Source: Nitriliruptoraceae bacterium
GTDB lineage: Bacteria > Actinomycetota > Nitriliruptoria > Nitriliruptorales > Nitriliruptoraceae
DNA length: 25,500 bases
Direction: 5' to 3'
Assembly (NCBI GenBank): GCA_003554005.1
Contig: PWEU01000381.1
Location: forward strand, 1 to 25,500
The notes under the pieces were generated by a model. That model was not told the origin of the DNA, ran no database searches, and saw nothing but the letters and a program-made list of their open reading frames with translations. The position numbers and the translations under genes were made by a program. Within the stretch, counting starts at the first letter, position 1. Each line of letters begins with the position of its first letter. Below are positions 6,018 to 13,579 of the stretch, piece after piece.

Positions 6018-7517
6018 TCACTGGCGGGCGGAGGACACCACCGGCAGGCTCACACCCGTCGGCCCCGGGACGTTCGCCGGGGCCCGCCACCCGTCGCCGC
6101 GCGCCATGGCGGCAGCCGTCGCGCGCCCAGCCGCGGTGTGCCGCACGGCCTCGACCGGCCCTGCGAGGGCGTAGTTGGTCGCGGCTTCGGTGACCGGGAC
6201 GACCACCAGGTCACCGGGGGCGTAGGACGGCGCCCCCGCAGCGTCGACCTCCGCGGCCGGCAGGTGCACGAGGTGGTTGCCACGCGTCCGTCCCGACCAG
6301 CGGGACGGGTCGGTCTTGGAGGGCGACTCGATCAGCAACTCCTGCTCGGTGCCGACCAACCGCTCGTGGGCCTGCCGCGAGTGGGAGCGCACCATCGGTT
6401 CCAGCCGCGCGTAACGGTCGGCGACCACCTCGGGCGGGACGAAGGACGTCACGAGCTCCGCTGCCGGGGGACCGGGTCGCGGCGAGTACTGGAACGTGAA
6501 GGCCTGGTCGAAGCGGACGCGGTCCACCACCTCGAGGGTCGCCTGGAAGTCCTCCTCGGTCTCCCCGGGGAACCCTACGATGATGTCGGTGGTCAACGCG
6601 GCATCCGGGAGCAGCTCGCGCGTCCGCTCCACCAGCGAGAGGTACCGCCGCTGCCGGTACGAGCGTCGCATGAGCCGCAGCAGCCGGTCGGATCCCGATT
6701 GCAACGGCAGGTGCAGGTGCGGCATCACGTTCGGCGTCGCCGTCATGGCCAGCAGCACGTCCTCGGTGAAGTCGCGCGGATGCGGGGAGGTGAAGCGGAC
6801 CCGCTCGAGCCCGACGATCTCACCCAGGGCACGCAGCAGCTCGGCGAAGCGGCTGGCACCGAACAGGTCCCGGCCGTAGGAGTTGACGTTCTGGCCCAGC
6901 AGGGTGACCTCGACAACGCCGTCCGCCACCAACCGCTCGACCTCGTCGACGATCTCCTCAGGGGGACGGGAGCGCTCCGGGCCGCGCAGCGCGGGCACGA
7001 TGCAGAAGGTGCAGCTGTTGTTGCATCCGACGGAGACCGAGACCCACGCGTGGTGCCGTACCTCTCGCTTGGCCGGCAGCGCCGAGGGGAAGGTCTCCAG
7101 CTGCTCGATCAGCTCGACCACCGGGACGGCCGCGGAGTCGGCCTCGGCCAGCAGCTTGGGCAGGTCCGGCAGGTTGTGGGTGCCGTACACGACGTCGACC
7201 CAGGGCGCGCGTTCGGCGACCGTCGCCCCGTCCTTCTGTGCCAGGCAGCCCCCCACGACGATCGTCAGGTCCTGCCCGGCGGCGCGACGTCGCTGCTTGG
7301 TGGCCTTGAGGTGTCCCAGGGTGCCGTAGAGCTTGTTGTCGGCGTTCTCGCGGACCGCGCAGGTGTTGAGCAGGATCAGGTCGGCATCCTCGGGCGAGGT
7401 GGTCGGCCGGTAGCCGAGGCTCTCGAGGACCCCGGCGGCCCGCCCGGAGTCATGCTCGTTCATCTGGCAACCGAAGGTGCGCACCAGGTAGCGGCGGCCT
7501 GGCCTGGCCTCGGTCAT
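6018..7517 (-). CDS. miaB: tRNA-2-methylthio-N6-dimethylallyladenosine synthase MiaB
   Basis: Protein of 499 residues. This radical SAM methylthiotransferase adds the 2-methylthio group to i6A37, acting after MiaA. The N-terminal MTTase domain binds one 4Fe-4S cluster through Cys17 (TFGCQMNEHDS), Cys53 (NTCAVREN) and Cys91 (GGCLAQ). The radical SAM CxxxCxxC motif is Cys165, Cys169 and Cys172 (GCNNSCTFC). The C-terminal TRAM domain follows, then about 50 extra residues rich in Ala and Gly. QNVNSYG and LQSGSD support MiaB rather than RimO. ATG at 7517, divergent from the sensor kinase. Confidence 0.96.
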   Translation of the reverse strand: MTEARPGRRYLVRTFGCQMNEHDSGRAAGVLESLGYRPTTSPEDADLILLNTCAVRENADNKLYGTLGHLKATKQRRRAAGQDLTIVVGGCLAQKDGATVAERAPWVDVVYGTHNLPDLPKLLAEADSAAVPVVELIEQLETFPSALPAKREVRHHAWVSVSVGCNNSCTFCIVPALRGPERSRPPEEIVDEVERLVADGVVEVTLLGQNVNSYGRDLFGASRFAELLRALGEIVGLERVRFTSPHPRDFTEDVLLAMTATPNVMPHLHLPLQSGSDRLLRLMRRSYRQRRYLSLVERTRELLPDAALTTDIIVGFPGETEEDFQATLEVVDRVRFDQAFTFQYSPRPGPPAAELVTSFVPPEVVADRYARLEPMVRSHSRQAHERLVGTEQELLIESPSKTDPSRWSGRTRGNHLVHLPAAEVDAAGAPSYAPGDLVVVPVTEAATNYALAGPVEAVRHTAAGRATAAAMARGDGWRAPANVPGPTGVSLPVVSSARQ

Positions 7518-7781
7518 GGCTACCTCGCTGTCGGAGTCGGTCCGGCGGGCCGGCGGTTCAGCGGTTCAGCGGTCGGGCACGGCGGACGTGCCGCAGTGGG
7601 CAGGCTACCCACGGCCGTCCGCTCGCCGCCCCACCGCCACCGAGCTCGGGTCGGTCGCACCTACCGACGTTCGGTCCCAGGCGCCTACGGTCGAGAGGGA
7701 CCCCGTTCCGCGCCGTCCCCACCGGGATGGGGCCGTCGCGGCAGACGAGGTCTCGGGTCGTCGTGCACGGTCGGGGGCCAC

Positions 7782-9686
7782 GTGGGCAGGCAACGCGGGC
7801 AACACGGGCAACACCAGCGAGCTCAGCGGCCTCAGCGGCCTCGACGGCCTCGGCAGCGGCCCGGACGGCACCGTCGCGGGCTCGTGTGGCCGGTCACGCT
7901 CGTGCTGCTGGCCGCAGGCCTGCTCCCGCTCGCGCTGCTGTCGGTGCTCGTGCTCGGCGCCCAGGAGCGGGCGCTCACTGACCGCCTCTTCGACGACCTC
8001 GACGCACTCGCCGATGCCCAGGCCGCCCGACTGGAGCTCATCGGCGTGGCGCCGATGACCGCTGCCCGGCTCGTGGCGAGCCGCACACAGCTGCGGTTCG
8101 ACCTGGCCGAGGTCCTCGTTGGCGACCGCACCGACCTGATCCGACTCGAGACCATCCTGCGCGATGCCCAGGTGTCCAGCCCAGCGGTGCGGCACATCAG
8201 CCTGGCTGACCCGAGCGGGGCCGTCGTCGTCTCCACGGATCCGACGCCACCGGCGATCGCGGACCTCGTGTCCTCCCTCGACCTCGATGCCGCGCTGAGC
8301 ACGGTCTTCGCGACGACCGGACCCCCCGAAGCCCGGCAGTGGCTGATCGCGAGCCCGCTGGTGCTGGACGGCATCCCGCTCGGTGCGGCGGTGCTGGAGC
8401 TCGACCTCGCGCCGGTCGAGGCGCTGATCAGCAACGAGAGCGACCGCGGGATCCGGACCTGCGTGTACGTCCGGGGAGATGACGGTGTCCCCGAACCGCT
8501 GGTCGCAGCCCCAGACGGCTCGGCTCGGGACTGCACCGAGCGATCCGACGCAGCGGACGCGCCCGGAGCCGTCGCACTGCGCGGGGAGGAGCGGTTGCTC
8601 ACCGGCGCCTCGGACGACGAGGCCGGACCGGTCGTGGCCGCGACCCGCTACCTCCCCGCAACGGACTGGGGCGTCACGGTCAGCGTCCCGGAGGCCGTGC
8701 TCTACGCGCCCGTGCGCGAGCTGACCCGCAACCTCGTGGCGGCGAGCCTGGCGATCGGCGTGCTCGCCATCCTGCTGGCGGCCCTCGCCGCGCGGGGGGT
8801 CACGGGTCCGGTCCGATCACTGGAGGCGGCGGTGCGGTCGCTCGCGCTCGGCGATCAGGAGGTCCCCGCGGACACGACGGCCCCCGGCGAATTGGGCGAT
8901 CTGGCCGCCGCCTTCAACGCGATGGCGACCTCCGTCGGCGAGCGGCAGGTGGCGTTGGAGCGTGACCGAGCCGACCTCGAACAGCGCTACGCGGACCTGG
9001 AGCTGCTCACCCACGCGATGGCACACGACCTGACCGGTCCGCTGACCAGTATCCGGGGGATCTTCGACCTCATGGCCAGCGGCCGGATCGCCGATGATGT
9101 CCAGCGGGAACTGCTCGTCGAGCGCGGTGGCGCCGCTGCCCGACGCCTCGAGCACCTCATCGACGACCTGCTGGTGCTGATCCGGGCGATCGGCACGCCA
9201 CTCCAGCTGCGGCCGGTCGACCTCGAGGGCCTGGTCGACACCGCGAGCGAGCAACTCGGTCTCGAGGGGGGGCTGACCAGGACACCATTGCCCACGGTCG
9301 CCGGTGACCGAGCCCTGCTCGACCACGTCGTGACCAACCTGCTCACCAACGCCGCCAGCTACCACGACCCTGGCGAGCCACCGCGCATCGAGGTCAGCGC
9401 GCAGCGCCACGACGACCACGTGGAGCTGTGCATCGACGACGCCGGCCCCGGGATCCCCGAGGAGGAGCGTGCCGCGTCGCTGGAGCCGTTCTTCCGCGGT
9501 GCGGCCTCAGGGAACCGGCGCGGGTCGGGTCTCGGCCTCCCGATCGCCGCCAAGGTGGCTGCCCGACACGGTGGCAACCTGCGGATCACCGACTCCGCAC
9601 TCGGCGGCACACGCATCGTGGTGAGCTTGCCGACCGTCAGCGCGACGGAAGCTCCCCCTGCCGCTCCCGCCGCCGGTAGCGCGTGA
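7782..9686 (+). CDS. Orphan membrane sensor histidine kinase
   Basis: Protein of 634 residues from a GTG at 7782 (a GTG at 7884 just before the first membrane helix would give 600). An Arg/Gln-rich repetitive tail precedes membrane helix 1 (WPVTLVLLAAGLLPLALLSVLVLG), a roughly 260-residue extracytoplasmic sensor region that looks Cache-like and has two cysteines, membrane helix 2 (LAIGVLAILLAALAA), a HAMP domain, a coiled coil, and the HisKA and HATPase_c domains. The phosphoacceptor is His415 in MAHDLTGPLTSIRG. N box (LLTNAASY), G1 (DDAGPGIP), F box (EPFFRG) and G2 (GSGLGLPIA) are intact. No response regulator gene is adjacent, so its partner and signal are unknown. Its 3' end overlaps the remnant symporter gene by 50 bp. 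Confidence 0.88.
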   Translation: MGRQRGQHGQHQRAQRPQRPRRPRQRPGRHRRGLVWPVTLVLLAAGLLPLALLSVLVLGAQERALTDRLFDDLDALADAQAARLELIGVAPMTAARLVASRTQLRFDLAEVLVGDRTDLIRLETILRDAQVSSPAVRHISLADPSGAVVVSTDPTPPAIADLVSSLDLDAALSTVFATTGPPEARQWLIASPLVLDGIPLGAAVLELDLAPVEALISNESDRGIRTCVYVRGDDGVPEPLVAAPDGSARDCTERSDAADAPGAVALRGEERLLTGASDDEAGPVVAATRYLPATDWGVTVSVPEAVLYAPVRELTRNLVAASLAIGVLAILLAALAARGVTGPVRSLEAAVRSLALGDQEVPADTTAPGELGDLAAAFNAMATSVGERQVALERDRADLEQRYADLELLTHAMAHDLTGPLTSIRGIFDLMASGRIADDVQRELLVERGGAAARRLEHLIDDLLVLIRAIGTPLQLRPVDLEGLVDTASEQLGLEGGLTRTPLPTVAGDRALLDHVVTNLLTNAASYHDPGEPPRIEVSAQRHDDHVELCIDDAGPGIPEEERAASLEPFFRGAASGNRRGSGLGLPIAAKVAARHGGNLRITDSALGGTRIVVSLPTVSATEAPPAAPAAGSA

Positions 9687-10576
9687 GGGTGAGGACCACG
9701 CTGACGGCCAGACCAGCCCGATGCCGTCCCGCGCCACCTCGTCGATACCAACCTGCGCCGAGGTGGCCAGGAAGCCGATGGCGGCGAAGACACCGATGCC
9801 TGCCAGCAGCTCGAAGGACGCGTTGGAGAACCCGACGATGAACGCGTTGCCCGTCAGGTCACCGCTCCGCGGGAGGTAGCTCGCGTAGGTGATCATGATG
9901 GCGAAGCCGATGGACAGGGAGAAGAAGATCTGCCCGCAGGCGGCCACCCACACCGACGCGTCACCGATCGAGGACCAGTCGGGGCGGAACAGGGAGTCCA
10001 GCCCCAGGGCTGCGCCCTCGAGCGTGACGGCCCGCAGCACGATGACGAGGAACATCCCGACCAGCAGCGGTATCAGGATGCGGTTCGCGCGCTCGATGCC
10101 CTTACGTACCCCGCTGATGAGCACGGTGAGCGTGACCCCCACACCACCATGAGGGGGAGGAGCACCCCGAGGCGGAAACCCCCGAAGGGCCCTGGCGCGG
10201 TGACGCCGAGGTAGTCATCGAAGAAGAACGCCTCGGGGTCCTCCCCCCAGCGGGTGCCGAGAGAGAACCACGCGTAGCCGGCGGCCCAGGCGATCACGAC
10301 CGCGTAGTAGCTCGCGATCACGAAGCCCACGACGACCTGCCACCAACCGATCCACTCCGCTCGCCGGTGGAGCCGCCGCAGGCTCAGGGGTGCGCTGCCC
10401 CGGAACCGGTGGCCAAGGCTGTACTCCAGCACCAGCAGCGGGATGCCAGCGGTGAACAGCGCGAAGAGGTAGGGCACGAAGAAGGCACCTCCGCCGTTCT
10501 CCCACACGATGTAGGGGAACCGCCAGACGTTGCCCAGGCCGATCGCGGAGCCGATCGCGGCCAGCAGGAACCCCAA
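9637..10576 (-). pseudogene. Degraded SLC6/NSS-family sodium-dependent transporter
   Basis: Pieces of a neurotransmitter:sodium symporter are spread over three reading frames. The first (10576 to about 10141) has the family signature GFLLAAIGSAIGLGNVWRFPYI, whose Gly/Asn residues form the Na+ sites in LeuT. At a run of five C on the plus strand (10136-10140) the frame shifts; one more base would join it to the next piece (TLTVLISGVRKGIERANRI, QIFFSLSIGFAIMITYASYLPR). That piece stops resembling the family after DEVARDGIGLV near 9715. A third frame then gives a plausible last helix and basic tail (GLAVSVVLTLTRYRRR) ending at 9637. Roughly 200 residues (about helices 8-11) appear missing. Upstream of the TTG at 10576 the frame meets a stop without an ATG or GTG. 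Confidence 0.82.
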
Positions 10577-10719
10577 CCGGGTGCCCCGCTGCTCACGGCC
10601 GTCGCTGATGCCCTGCTGCCTGCGTCGGGCGGCTCACATCCGGTTGTGACGCGGCGCTCACTGCCCCCAGCGACCCGCGAACGACGCCACAGCAGCGGCC
10701 GAGCGACCAGGCCGTCCGC

Positions 10720-11001
10720 TCACTCGCTGGTGGCGGTCGTGTACCGGCGCCGCTGCTCGTGGTGCTCCGAGCGCTCGTCATCGAGGTGACTGCCGCGACC
10801 GGTAGCCACGGCCGCCAGCCCGAACGCACCCACGATCGCTGCCGAGGGACCCCCACCCGGGGTGAGCACGAACACCACGACGAGCGCCGCCAGGGTGAGG
10901 AAGCCGAGCAGTGCCCGGAGCCGGGATCGGCCGACGAACAGCGTGCCGGCGAGCACCAGACCCGGCACCCCGATCAACAACCACGTCTGCAGCAGGTTCA
11001 T
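10720..11001 (-). CDS. Small three-helix membrane protein, probable NSS-transporter partner
   Basis: Protein of 93 residues from the ATG at 11001. Three hydrophobic segments (about 4-24, 29-47 and 53-68) are followed by a charged, His/Glu/Arg-rich cytoplasmic tail. I do not recognise a named family. It lies 143 bp upstream of the transporter remnant on the same strand. Small membrane proteins next to SLC6-type transporter genes are common in actinobacteria, so it may have belonged to that transporter. Its frame is intact although the transporter is not. A longer upstream frame to 11133 runs through the 14-bp repeat region and is unlikely to be translated. Confidence 0.6.
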   Translation of the reverse strand: MNLLQTWLLIGVPGLVLAGTLFVGRSRLRALLGFLTLAALVVVFVLTPGGGPSAAIVGAFGLAAVATGRGSHLDDERSEHHEQRRRYTTATSE

Positions 11002-11085
11002 AGCGCCTCCGCACTTCACGCGCGCTCGTTGAGCGCAGGCTACCCGGAGCCCGACCCCGCGCCCACAGTGGCGCGAGCGCCCCGT

Positions 11086-11180
11086 GGTCACCGGCCAGGG
11101 GTCACCGGCCAGGGGCCACCGGCCAGGGGCCACCGGCCAGGGGCCACCGGCCAGGGGTCACCGGCCAGGGGTCACCGGCC
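11086..11180. repeat. 14-bp tandem repeat array at the recX 3' end
   Basis: Six contiguous 14-bp units of GG(T/C)CACCGGCCAGG (11086-11169) and a partial seventh. Units 1, 2, 6 and the partial copy have T at position 3; units 3-5 have C. The C-type unit contains GGCC-ACC-GGCC, which can pair with itself. The recX stop codon (11172-11174) lies in the partial last unit. The rest of the 11002-11171 interval holds no gene I can support. Confidence 0.9.
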
Positions 11181-11918
11181 GGCGGTGTGGGCCTGGTCCC
11201 GGGAGGCGAACACCGCGGCTCGGGCGACCTTGCGAGCCAGACCGTCCGGGTAGCCACGGCGCGCGACGTGGGCAGCGACGCGGCGGTAGGCGTTCTCGAC
11301 CGGTGCAGCGGTCAGCCGCGCGGCTCGCTCTGCCGCCAGGGCGAACGCCGCCGCCTCCTGATCCTCAGACTCCGCTGCCGCCAGGGCCGGATCCAACTCC
11401 GCATCCTCGAAGCCGCGGGCCCGGAGGTCCCGACGGATCCGAGCCGGGGCGTGGCCTGCCCGCCGCTTCTCCTCCACCAGCGCGGCCACCATCGCGGCAT
11501 CATCGACCAGTCGTTCCCGCCGTGCCTGGGCGAGGGCGAGGTCGATCACCGCTGCTGGATGGCCGCGGTCCGACAGCTTCTCCTTCACACGGCCCTCGGC
11601 CTGCGGGGCACCAGCGGTGGAGCGGCGCACGAACGCCACCGCCCGGGCGACCTCGTCCTCGAGTCCGGGCTCAGCCGACGGGACGGCCGCCCGTTCGCCT
11701 GCGGCCAGGGCACTGTCCGCGGCCGATTGCTGGGCGAGCTGCACCGCTTCGCGTGGCCGGACCTCCCCGGGGGCACCCGCCGCTGGCTCGCTGGCAGCAC
11801 CCTGGTCGTCAGCGTCCTCAGCGGCTGCAGCTGGCTCGACGCGGATCGGCTCCCGATCGATGCCGCGTGCAGCCAGCCAGGCCTCGGCGTCACGGAAGGG
11901 GGTCGCTTCAGCCGCCAC
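11172..11918 (-). CDS. recX: RecX regulatory protein
   Basis: Protein of 248 residues. RecX binds RecA filaments and limits recombinase and co-protease activity. The three-helix RecX repeats occupy about residues 85-240 (EDEVARAVAFVRRS, VKEKLSDRGHPAAVIDLALAQARRERLVDDAAMVAALVEEKRRAGHAPARIRRDLRARGF, YRRVAAHVARRGYPDGLARKV). The N-terminal 80 or so residues are an acidic Ala/Pro/Glu-rich extension, making it longer than typical RecX. The GTG start (11918) is 2 nt after the recA stop, so translation is probably coupled. The stop codon lies within the repeat array. Confidence 0.92.
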   Translation of the reverse strand: MAAEATPFRDAEAWLAARGIDREPIRVEPAAAAEDADDQGAASEPAAGAPGEVRPREAVQLAQQSAADSALAAGERAAVPSAEPGLEDEVARAVAFVRRSTAGAPQAEGRVKEKLSDRGHPAAVIDLALAQARRERLVDDAAMVAALVEEKRRAGHAPARIRRDLRARGFEDAELDPALAAAESEDQEAAAFALAAERAARLTAAPVENAYRRVAAHVARRGYPDGLARKVARAAVFASRDQAHTAGR

Positions 11919-11920
11919 GC

Positions 11921-12946
11921 TCAGTCCTCCTCGAGCGGGACATCAGCGCTGTCGGCCGCCAGGGGATCGAGACCGAGCTTCTCCTTGACCTTCTTCTCGA
12001 TCTCCTGGGCGATGTCGAGGTTCTCCTTCAGGAACAGGCGGGCCTTCTCCTTGCCCTGCCCGAGCTGCTCACCGTCGTAGGTGTACCACGCACCCGCCTT
12101 GCGGACGATGGACTCCTCTACCCCGACATCGATCAGCGAGCCTTCCTTCGAGATGCCCTCGCCGTAGATGATGTCGAACTCGGCCTGCCGGAAGGGTGGC
12201 GCGACCTTGTTCTTGACCACCTTGACCCGCACACGGTTGCCCACCGCGTCCGTGCCGTCCTTGAGCGTCTCGATCCGGCGGACGTCGAGCCGCACCGAGG
12301 AGTAGAACTTCAACGCGCGACCGCCCGGCGTCGTCTCTGGCGACCCGAACATCACCCCGATCTTCTCACGCAGCTGGTTGATGAACACCGCCGTGGTGTT
12401 GGACTTCTTCAGCGGCCCCGACAGCTTGCGCAAGGCCTGGGACATCAGTCGTGCCTGGAGCCCGACGTGGCTGTCGCCCATCTCCCCCTCGATCTCCGCC
12501 CGAGGGGGGAGGGCTGCAACGGAGTCCACCACGATGACGTCCACCGCCGCCGAGCGGACCAGCATGTCGGCGATCTCCAGAGCCTGCTCGCCGGTGTCCG
12601 GCTGGGAGACCAGGAGCTCGTTGATGTCGACGCCCAGGGCCTGCGCATAGGTCGGATCCAACGCGTGCTCAGCGTCGATGAAGGCGGCGATCCCCCCGGC
12701 GCGCTGGGCCTCGGCGATCACGTGCAGGGCCACCGTGGTCTTCCCGGAGCTCTCCGGGCCGTAGATCTCCACGACGCGGCCGCGGGGCAGCCCGCCGACC
12801 CCCAACGCGATGTCCAGCGACAGCGCACCGGTCGGGATCGCCGGGACCAACTGCCCGACGGTGTCACCGAGCTTCATCAATGAGCCCTTGCCGAACTGCT
12901 TCTCGATGTTGGCCAGCGCCAGTTCGAGGGACTTGTCCTTGTCCAC
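11921..12946 (-). CDS. recA: Recombinase RecA
   Basis: Protein of 341 residues. RecA is the ATP-dependent strand-exchange protein and the LexA co-protease. It starts at the GTG at 12946 (DKDKSLELALANIEKQFGKG), preceded by GGAG six nt upstream; the longer open frame upstream runs through tandem repeats and is not RecA. Walker A is GPESSGKTT (63-71), the Walker B region is VDVIVVDSVAALPPRAEIEGEMGDSHVG, and the NTTAVFINQLREKIGVMFGSPETTPGG segment matches the L2 loop region. The acidic C-terminal tail (PLEED) is present. recX follows after 2 bp. An SOS box lies within the upstream promoter. Confidence 0.98.
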   Translation of the reverse strand: MDKDKSLELALANIEKQFGKGSLMKLGDTVGQLVPAIPTGALSLDIALGVGGLPRGRVVEIYGPESSGKTTVALHVIAEAQRAGGIAAFIDAEHALDPTYAQALGVDINELLVSQPDTGEQALEIADMLVRSAAVDVIVVDSVAALPPRAEIEGEMGDSHVGLQARLMSQALRKLSGPLKKSNTTAVFINQLREKIGVMFGSPETTPGGRALKFYSSVRLDVRRIETLKDGTDAVGNRVRVKVVKNKVAPPFRQAEFDIIYGEGISKEGSLIDVGVEESIVRKAGAWYTYDGEQLGQGKEKARLFLKENLDIAQEIEKKVKEKLGLDPLAADSADVPLEED

Positions 12947-13101
12947 GGGTGTCTCCAGACGTCCTGGTCGTGCGGTGGGCTGCCCGGTGGGCCAGGTCCA
13001 GGGGGCGGGCGAGAGGTGCGGTGGCACCGTACGGGGTGGGCGTGACATCGCGGCGTTGGGTCGTCCGGAAGCTGTGGACAACCAGCGTCGACGATGCTGA
13101 G

Positions 13102-13130
13102 AAGGTAGACGAACGGATGTTCGATGTCGA
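13102..13130 (-). promoter_or_regulatory. recA promoter with SOS box in the spacer
   Basis: On the minus strand TCGACA (13130-13125) is followed 17 nt later by TACCTT (13107-13102), good -35 and -10 matches. The perfect SOS box CGAAC-GGAT-GTTCG (13110-13123) fills most of the spacer, so LexA would block RNA polymerase. The predicted start of transcription near 13095 leaves a leader of about 150 nt before the recA GTG. Confidence 0.8.
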
Positions 13131-13137
13131 GCAGGCG

Positions 13138-13266
13138 CCGCACCCCGGCCGGGCCCCGCGCGCACCGCCACCGCACCCCGGCCGGGCCCCGCGCGCACCG
13201 CCACCGCACCCCGGCCGGGCCCCGCGCGCACCGCCGCCGCCCCCCGGCCGGGCCCCGCGCGCCACC
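13138..13266. repeat. 33-bp tandem repeat array upstream of the recA promoter
   Basis: Three units of 33 bp (13138-13170, 13171-13203, 13204-13236), differing at most in the last base, and a fourth diverged copy to about 13266. Each contains the palindrome CCCGGCCGGG and a GCGCGC run. There are no unique spacers, so this is a minisatellite, not CRISPR. It ends about 8 bp upstream of the recA -35. Confidence 0.9.
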
Positions 13267-13462
13267 CGGCTGAGCTCCCGACCGACGCCGTTCACCTGCC
13301 GTCCTCGTGAGCGTCCCCTGCGCGTGGCCCTCGGCTCCTAACGTCACATCTACCGCCGCGGTGGTCGTCCCTCCCTACGTCACCGTTGCGGTCCACTTCC
13401 CCAGGGCCGCGGCGCTCCACCTCGCCGCTGGCCCGGGATCGGTGTCCCGCTCCACCGGTCCG

Positions 13463-13494
13463 CGAGCCCCCGGGATCCACCACCCGGGGGCTCG
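13463..13494. terminator. Perfect 12-bp hairpin upstream of the exonuclease gene
   Basis: CGAGCCCCCGGG and its exact reverse complement are separated by 8 nt (13475-13482). It could be a terminator for an unseen transcript, a transcription insulator or an RNA leader structure. It lies between two divergent genes, where a terminator is not expected, and no T-run follows. The class given is tentative. Confidence 0.4.
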
Positions 13495-13579
13495 ATCGCG
13501 TACGGGGCGGTGCACCACCCCTGCCACCGACGACTAGCGTGCCGGCTCGCCCGGCACCACGGACGGGGAGGAACCCGAC

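Larger units (their letters stand above)
12947..13579. other. 633-bp intergenic region between recA and the exonuclease gene
   Basis: No protein-coding gene is supported here; the open frames on both strands are GC-rich or repeat-derived. The region holds a recA leader of about 150 nt, the recA promoter and SOS box, an array of four 33-bp repeats, two ACGTCAC words 36 bp apart (13341-13347 and 13377-13383), and a perfect 12-bp hairpin. The exonuclease gene on the plus strand presumably has its promoter near 13494-13560, but I could not pick one confidently. Confidence 0.6.

Noticed and set aside
6138..7780. The first 548 codons of the open frame that later becomes the sensor kinase
   Set aside because: They run antisense to miaB and look like composition-driven translation; the kinase begins near 7782 or 7884.
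11084..12883. Long plus-strand frame across recX and recA, beginning in the 14-bp repeats
   Set aside because: Antisense of recX and recA; its start is a translation of the minisatellite.
12947..13231. N-terminal extension of RecA
   Set aside because: It translates the minisatellite and promoter region; RecA homology and a ribosome-binding site begin at 12946.
13138..13266. CRISPR array
   Set aside because: Units are contiguous with no unique spacers and no cas genes nearby. The same holds for 11086-11180.
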